Assembly (NCBI GenBank): GCA_945787485.1
Contig: CALZHV010000066.1
Coordinates: 1 to 10,439, forward strand
Direction of reading: 5' to 3'
DNA length: 10,439 nt
Source: an uncultured Lachnospiraceae bacterium
GTDB lineage: Bacteria; Bacillota; Clostridia; Lachnospirales; Lachnospiraceae
Made by a program: the position numbers and the translations under genes. The notes beneath the pieces are model-generated. The model made no database searches, had not been told where the DNA came from, and was given only the letters and a program-made list of their open reading frames with translations. Below, one piece after another: positions 6,754-10,439 of the stretch (positions within the stretch are counted from its first letter, which is position 1; each line of letters opens with the position of its first letter).

Positions 6754-7998
6754 TTAATCTGCACCTCCTAAAAGTTTTTTTGCAATTATTTGAGGATTAA
6801 CAACTCCTATATCATCAGGAACATTTTGTCCCCATGTAACATATGAGAGATCTTTTCCTGTATCAAGTTTCAAATTAAGAATAGTACCTATTTCTTTTGT
6901 TTCATCAAGCTTAGTAAATATCAGCTTGTAATCAAACAACTCTCCGTATGTTTCTGCAATATTAAGTAAATCCTTATATTTCGTTGCCACACTAAGAACA
7001 AGATATATTTCTTTTTCATAATCCTCAACAGATTCTATTATTGAATTTAAATCGTTTTTCTGCTCTTCATTCTTATGTGATCTTCCTGCCGTATCGACAA
7101 ATATCAAATCATAATCCTTGTATTTTTCAACAAGATTTTTCATCTCTTCCGGAGTATATACTACTTCCCCCGGAACATTCAAAATACCTGCATATGTCTT
7201 CATCTGATCAATAGCTGCTATTCTGTATGTGTCTACCGAAACCATTGCCACATTCATTTTATCTTCAAGCTTATATTTCGAAGCAAGCTTAGCCATAGTT
7301 GTAGTCTTACCTACACCTGTATTTCCGACAAAAAATACAATTTTCGGCTTATTTTCTCCGGCTTTTAAAGGCTTTATTTCTCCTAATTTAAGAACAATCT
7401 TCTGATATATATTAGCCAGAACATTATCTAAAGGCTGTTTTTCATCGATATTATTCACTTCTTCCAATATTGAATCAATATTTTTTTCACTGACTTCATT
7501 TTCAATCAGCTTAGCTTTTATCAATCCAACTATTTTATTTGAGCTTGAAGCAACTTTTTCTTCGTTATTTATATCTGCTTTACCTTCATCACCTGTACTA
7601 CCTGATAAAGCTGTATTTTTTTCTTCTGTTTTTTCTGTAGCGGTCATCTGCTGTTCTAACAATTTAGACAATATATTTATTTTTTCTTCGATTGCGCTTT
7701 GCGCCTTTTGATCTTCCTTGTCTGAAGAATCTTTGGCAAAACCTTTTCCAAACTCAACTGCTTCCTCACGTTTTTTGTCCGAATCAGCTTTATTTATCTC
7801 AGTCTTAGTTTTTGGATTAGTAATAATATTTTCATCTACTGCAGCAGTAAGCTCAACACTACTTTTTTTAAACAGCTTAAACAGTCCCTTTGGTTTAATA
7901 GTTTTAATATTTAAAACAATTGCCTCGGGACCAAGTTCTTCTTTAGCCATCAAAATTGCTTCATTTTCTGTTGTTGCTTTATATTTCTTAATGTTCAT
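6754..7998 (-). CDS. flhF: Flagellar biosynthesis SRP-type GTPase FlhF
   Basis: FlhF is a membrane-associated GTPase, related to Ffh and FtsY, that places the nascent flagellum. The 414-residue product has three parts. The N-terminal B region (about 1-55) begins MNIKKYKATTENEA. A long charged, low-complexity linker (about 58-150) is rich in Lys, Glu, Asp and Ser. The NG domain covers about 150-414. GTPase motifs are complete: GNTGVGKTT (225-233), DTYRIAAIDQ (256-265), DTAGRSHKN (302-310), TKLDE (362-366) and GQNVPDD (390-396). The ATG at 7998 lies inside the end of flhA (11-nt overlap). The AGGAG upstream is 12 nt away, with GTGAG closer at 5 nt, so coupling to flhA translation may matter. 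flhG follows directly, as expected for functional partners. Confidence 0.97.
   Translation of the reverse strand: MNIKKYKATTENEAILMAKEELGPEAIVLNIKTIKPKGLFKLFKKSSVELTAAVDENIITNPKTKTEINKADSDKKREEAVEFGKGFAKDSSDKEDQKAQSAIEEKINILSKLLEQQMTATEKTEEKNTALSGSTGDEGKADINNEEKVASSSNKIVGLIKAKLIENEVSEKNIDSILEEVNNIDEKQPLDNVLANIYQKIVLKLGEIKPLKAGENKPKIVFFVGNTGVGKTTTMAKLASKYKLEDKMNVAMVSVDTYRIAAIDQMKTYAGILNVPGEVVYTPEEMKNLVEKYKDYDLIFVDTAGRSHKNEEQKNDLNSIIESVEDYEKEIYLVLSVATKYKDLLNIAETYGELFDYKLIFTKLDETKEIGTILNLKLDTGKDLSYVTWGQNVPDDIGVVNPQIIAKKLLGGAD
6762..6769 (-). promoter_or_regulatory. Ribosome-binding site of flhG within the flhF 3' end
   Basis: A near-perfect AGGAGGTG lies in the last codons of flhF, 9 nt before the flhG ATG. 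It contains the competing GTG and so argues against the longer start. Confidence 0.7.
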
Positions 7999-10030
7999 CT
8001 ATACTCACTACTCCTACAGATTTTAACTCTATATCTGAATCAATTTCGTTATATGATATTACTATCAAATCTCTTATATAATCACTCGTAAGCTTCTTAA
8101 AATACATTCTTACGATTGGAGACGTAATAATAATCGGACTCTGCCCTTTTTCTTCAAGCTTTTTAATTTCTATCTCTGTTGCTTTTAATATCTTCTTTGT
8201 GTCATTTGGATCAAGCGCTATATAAGCGCCCTGCTCCGTCTGCTTTATAGAACTCATAATAAGCTGTTCAATTTTAGGGTCGAGTGTAACTACTGTTGTC
8301 GTTTCCTCATCAGCAAAATATTTATTAGAAATTGCTCTCTTTAAGCCCTGCCTTACATATTCGGTTAAAATATCCGTGTCTCTGCTTGTCGCTGCATAAT
8401 CAGCTAACGTCTCAAAAATTGTAACTAAATCTCTTATTGATATTCCTTCTCTTAAGAGATTCTGTAAAACCTTCTGAATATCACCAACTCCAAGTAGCTT
8501 AGGTACAAGCTCATCAACAAGTGTTTTATTATTCTCTTTAATATTTTCGATAAGGTTTTGAACATCCTGTCTTGTAAGCAATTCATCGAGATGCTGCTTT
8601 ATAACCTCTGTCAAATGAGTTGCAATAATAGAAGGCGGGTCAACAACTGTATATCCTAAAGACTCAGCTCTTTCTCTTTGCGACTCCGTTATCCACATTG
8701 CTTCAAGATGGAACGCAGGCTCAAGCGTCGGAATACCTGTAATTTCGTCTTCTACATAGCCCGGGTTCATTGCCATATAATGATCAAATAATATTTCACC
8801 TTCGCTTACCTGTATACCCTTTATTTTAATAATATATTGATTAGGATTTAACTGAATATTATCTCTTAATCTGATAATTGGCACTACAGCACCAAGCTCA
8901 AGTGCAATCTGTCGACGAATCATAACAACACGATCAAGCAAATCACCACCTTGATTTACATCAGCTAATGGTATTATACCATATCCAAATTCGAGTTCAA
9001 TAGGGTCAACCTGCAGTAAAGAATTGACATTTTCATGACGTCTAACTTCATCTGCCTGCACTTCTTCTTCAGCAACTTCTTCTGATATATCCGACTCTGC
9101 TTTCTTTCCTTTAATTGCATAGGATAATACAATACAAATTATACCATATACTGCACAGAAGAAGAAATTCAAAGGTGTAAATATTCCAAGTCCAAGCATT
9201 GTAATACCAACCATAAGCAGTACTTTTGGAATACTAAACAATTGTCCGACAAGAATATCTCCAATATTTTCTTCCTTTGAAGCCTTCGTAACCAAAATAC
9301 CGGTTGACAAAGAGATAAGCATTGATGGAATCTGAGATACAAGACCATCACCTATAGTTAATATAACATACTTGTTTAATGCTTCAGTAAGTGACAAACC
9401 CATGGAAGTCATTCCCATAATAAGTCCACCTACAACATTTATCAAAGTAATAATAAGACCGGCAGTCGCATCTCCCTTTACGTACTTTGTAGCACCATCC
9501 ATCGCTCCAAAGAATGCTGATTCTTCCTGTATCTTCTCTCTACGTTCTGCCGCCTGCTGATCTGTGATTGCTCCCGTATTCAAATCAGCATCAATAGCCA
9601 TCTGCTTACCGGGCATGGCATCAAGCGTAAATCTTGCTGTTACTTCAGATACACGCTCAGAACCTTTGTTGACTACCATCATCTGAACAATAATGAGAAC
9701 AATAAAGATAATTGCTCCAATTACAAGATTACCACCACCGACAAATGAACCGAATACTTCAACAACCCTACCGGGATCACCTGTAGATAAAATCAATCTC
9801 GTCGAGGAAACATTTAAAGAAATTCTAAATATTGTAGTAAAAAGCAAAAGTGTCGGGAATCCTGACATTTGTAATGTTTCTTTTGCAAAAAGGCAATTAA
9901 AAACAATCACAAGTGCCATAGTAATATTAAAGAGGATAAGAAAGTCAAGAAGCCATGACTTAATTGGAATAATAAAGAAAATAATTGCAGCCAAAAGATA
10001 TATGCCTAAAAACAAATCATTTTTCTTCAT
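7988..10030 (-). CDS. flhA: Flagellar type III export component FlhA
   Basis: FlhA is the large membrane component of the flagellar export gate. It forms a cytoplasmic ring that docks chaperone-substrate complexes. The 680-residue product has about eight hydrophobic segments in residues 1-305, for example 8-22, 28-47, 102-120, 192-210 and 284-305. The FHIPEP-family signature ARFTLDAMPGKQMAIDADL lies at about 132-150. GDATAG around Asp187 corresponds to the conserved Asp208 of Salmonella FlhA. The cytoplasmic part (about 335-680) opens after an acidic linker and includes DPIELEFGYGIIPLAD and VVDPPSIIATHLTE. The ATG at 10030 follows AAAGGAGGAAGGA. Length and motifs are normal. The end overlaps flhF by 11 nt, and flhB lies upstream across a 108-bp gap. 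Confidence 0.98.
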   Translation of the reverse strand: MKKNDLFLGIYLLAAIIFFIIPIKSWLLDFLILFNITMALVIVFNCLFAKETLQMSGFPTLLLFTTIFRISLNVSSTRLILSTGDPGRVVEVFGSFVGGGNLVIGAIIFIVLIIVQMMVVNKGSERVSEVTARFTLDAMPGKQMAIDADLNTGAITDQQAAERREKIQEESAFFGAMDGATKYVKGDATAGLIITLINVVGGLIMGMTSMGLSLTEALNKYVILTIGDGLVSQIPSMLISLSTGILVTKASKEENIGDILVGQLFSIPKVLLMVGITMLGLGIFTPLNFFFCAVYGIICIVLSYAIKGKKAESDISEEVAEEEVQADEVRRHENVNSLLQVDPIELEFGYGIIPLADVNQGGDLLDRVVMIRRQIALELGAVVPIIRLRDNIQLNPNQYIIKIKGIQVSEGEILFDHYMAMNPGYVEDEITGIPTLEPAFHLEAMWITESQRERAESLGYTVVDPPSIIATHLTEVIKQHLDELLTRQDVQNLIENIKENNKTLVDELVPKLLGVGDIQKVLQNLLREGISIRDLVTIFETLADYAATSRDTDILTEYVRQGLKRAISNKYFADEETTTVVTLDPKIEQLIMSSIKQTEQGAYIALDPNDTKKILKATEIEIKKLEEKGQSPIIITSPIVRMYFKKLTSDYIRDLIVISYNEIDSDIELKSVGVVSIDEH

Positions 10031-10105
10031 TTATTCCTTCCTCCTTTCAACTGCAAATAATTTATCAATATTATGGCTTTCACACGGTAGAAAATCATCA
10101 GTCAT
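10031..10105 (-). CDS. Possible 24-codon ORF ending directly at the flhA start
   Basis: An ATG at 10105-10103 opens a frame of 24 codons that stops with TAA at 10033-10031, immediately before the flhA ATG and in the same frame. The peptide begins MTDDFLPCESHN, ends FAVERRKE and is hydrophilic. No good ribosome-binding site precedes the ATG. The flhA Shine-Dalgarno sequence forms its Arg-Arg-Lys codons, so the lower part of the ORF is constrained by that site. It may be a leader peptide coupling translation to flhA, or a chance frame. I cannot assign a function. Confidence 0.2.
   Translation of the reverse strand: MTDDFLPCESHNIDKLFAVERRKE
10040..10047 (-). promoter_or_regulatory. Ribosome-binding site of flhA
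   Basis: AAAGGAGG ends 9 nt before the flhA ATG, and a second purine-rich AAGGA lies closer. The pair contains two GGA triplets, the core recognised by CsrA-type RNA-binding proteins. No matching hairpin loops present them, so only the ribosome-binding role is supported. Confidence 0.7.
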
Positions 10106-10120
10106 ATTACCGATAAGCCA
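10074..10120 (-). repeat. Two-part inverted repeat in the flhB-flhA gap
   Basis: TGGCTT at 10074-10079 pairs with AAGCCA at 10115-10120. Inside it, CGGTA at 10085-10089 pairs with TACCG at 10108-10112. The internal loop has 5 and 2 nt, and the apical loop has 18 nt. In the operon RNA this makes a stem of 6 plus 5 bp just upstream of the flhA ribosome-binding site. No U-run follows, so it is not an intrinsic terminator. It could be an RNA processing site or a translational control element, and I recognise no known riboswitch core in it. Confidence 0.4.
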
Positions 10121-10138
10121 AATTAATTTTTAGTATTT

Positions 10139-10439
10139 TTAACTTACTTTGTTTTTTATTCTATAAACATAACCTAATACTTCAGCAACGGATTCATATA
10201 ATTCAACAGGTATTTCGTTCCCTAAATCAACATTTGCATAAAGCATTCTTGCTAAAGGTTTATTTTCAACTATTTCAACATCATTTTCTTTTGCTATTTC
10301 TTTTATCTTTTGTGCAAGATAATCCGCACCCTTTGCCGTAACGACAGGTGCCTGACTAACAGTATTATCATATTTCAGTGCCACCGCGTAATGAGTCGGA
10401 TTTGTTATTACCACATCTGCCTCAGGAATGCTTTCCATC
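10139..10439 (-). CDS. flhB: Flagellar type III export switch protein FlhB, C-terminal fragment
   Basis: FlhB forms part of the export gate and switches substrate specificity from rod-hook to filament proteins by self-cleavage in its cytoplasmic domain. The window holds about the last 100 residues of a protein usually 350-380 long; the 5' part and the membrane helices lie beyond the high-coordinate end. The fragment contains the autocleavage motif NPTH (codons 10402-10391) in DVVITNPTHYAVALKYD, then KGADYLAQKIKEIAKEND, NKPLARMLY and the C-terminal VAEVLGYVYRIKNK. All are typical of FlhB. An in-frame ATG at 10438 is internal, not the true start. The stop TAA at 10141-10139 is followed by a second in-frame TAA at 10132-10130. 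The cleavage residues are intact. Confidence 0.96.
   Translation of the reverse strand, partial: MESIPEADVVITNPTHYAVALKYDNTVSQAPVVTAKGADYLAQKIKEIAKENDVEIVENKPLARMLYANVDLGNEIPVELYESVAEVLGYVYRIKNKVS

Noticed and set aside
9693..10133. A plus-strand open frame of 146 codons reaching into the flhB-flhA gap
   Set aside because: Most of it is antisense to the conserved flhA N-terminus, and the translation shows no recognisable motif. The gap part adds nothing coding-like.
1..10439. Mobile elements, CRISPR arrays, tRNA/rRNA genes, defence or toxin genes
   Set aside because: I saw no direct-repeat arrays, transposase motifs or structured RNA genes. Conserved flagellar and chemotaxis genes occupy nearly the whole window.

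Overview
The window is a dense flagellar and chemotaxis operon. Every supported gene lies on the minus strand, so transcription runs from the high-coordinate end towards position 1. The base composition is AT-rich, ribosome-binding sites are strong AGGAGG or GGGGTG types, and stops are mostly TAA. The gene order (flhB, flhA, flhF, flhG, cheB, cheA, cheW, cheC, cheD, sigma-28) matches the fla/che operon of Gram-positive bacteria. Together with the CheC/CheD pair and the added PilZ gene, this suggests a motile Clostridia member, most likely Lachnospiraceae. That taxonomic guess is inference from composition and synteny; no rRNA is present.

Layout in transcription order: the 3' end of flhB (10439-10139); a 108-bp gap holding an inverted repeat and a possible 24-codon ORF; flhA (10030-7988); flhF (7998-6754); flhG (6752-5868); a PilZ/YcgR-like gene (5849-5133); cheB (5136-4063); cheA (4063-1988); cheW (1977-1519); cheC (1507-887); cheD (894-409); a small unrecognised membrane-protein gene (383-99); and the 5' end of fliA/sigD (70-1). 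Several neighbours overlap (flhA/flhF by 11 nt, pilZ/cheB by 4, cheB/cheA by 1, cheC/cheD by 8) and most others are separated by less than 30 nt. This points to one translationally coupled polycistronic unit. No internal terminator is convincing, and no stretch over 300 bases lacks a gene.

The genes combine four jobs. FlhB and FlhA form the switchable core of the flagellar export apparatus. FlhF and FlhG set flagellar position and number. The PilZ protein probably couples c-di-GMP to flagellar output. CheA, CheW, CheB, CheC and CheD carry chemotactic signalling and adaptation in a Bacillus/Thermotoga-like scheme that uses a CheC phosphatase and a CheD deamidase. The operon ends in the sigma factor for late flagellar genes. 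cheY, cheR, cheX and fliY/fliM are not in this window.

No wholly new system is visible. The least explained parts are the small two-helix membrane protein between cheD and fliA and the structured flhB-flhA gap. Three gene starts were moved downstream from the longest open frame on ribosome-binding-site grounds (cheD, flhG and the small membrane protein).
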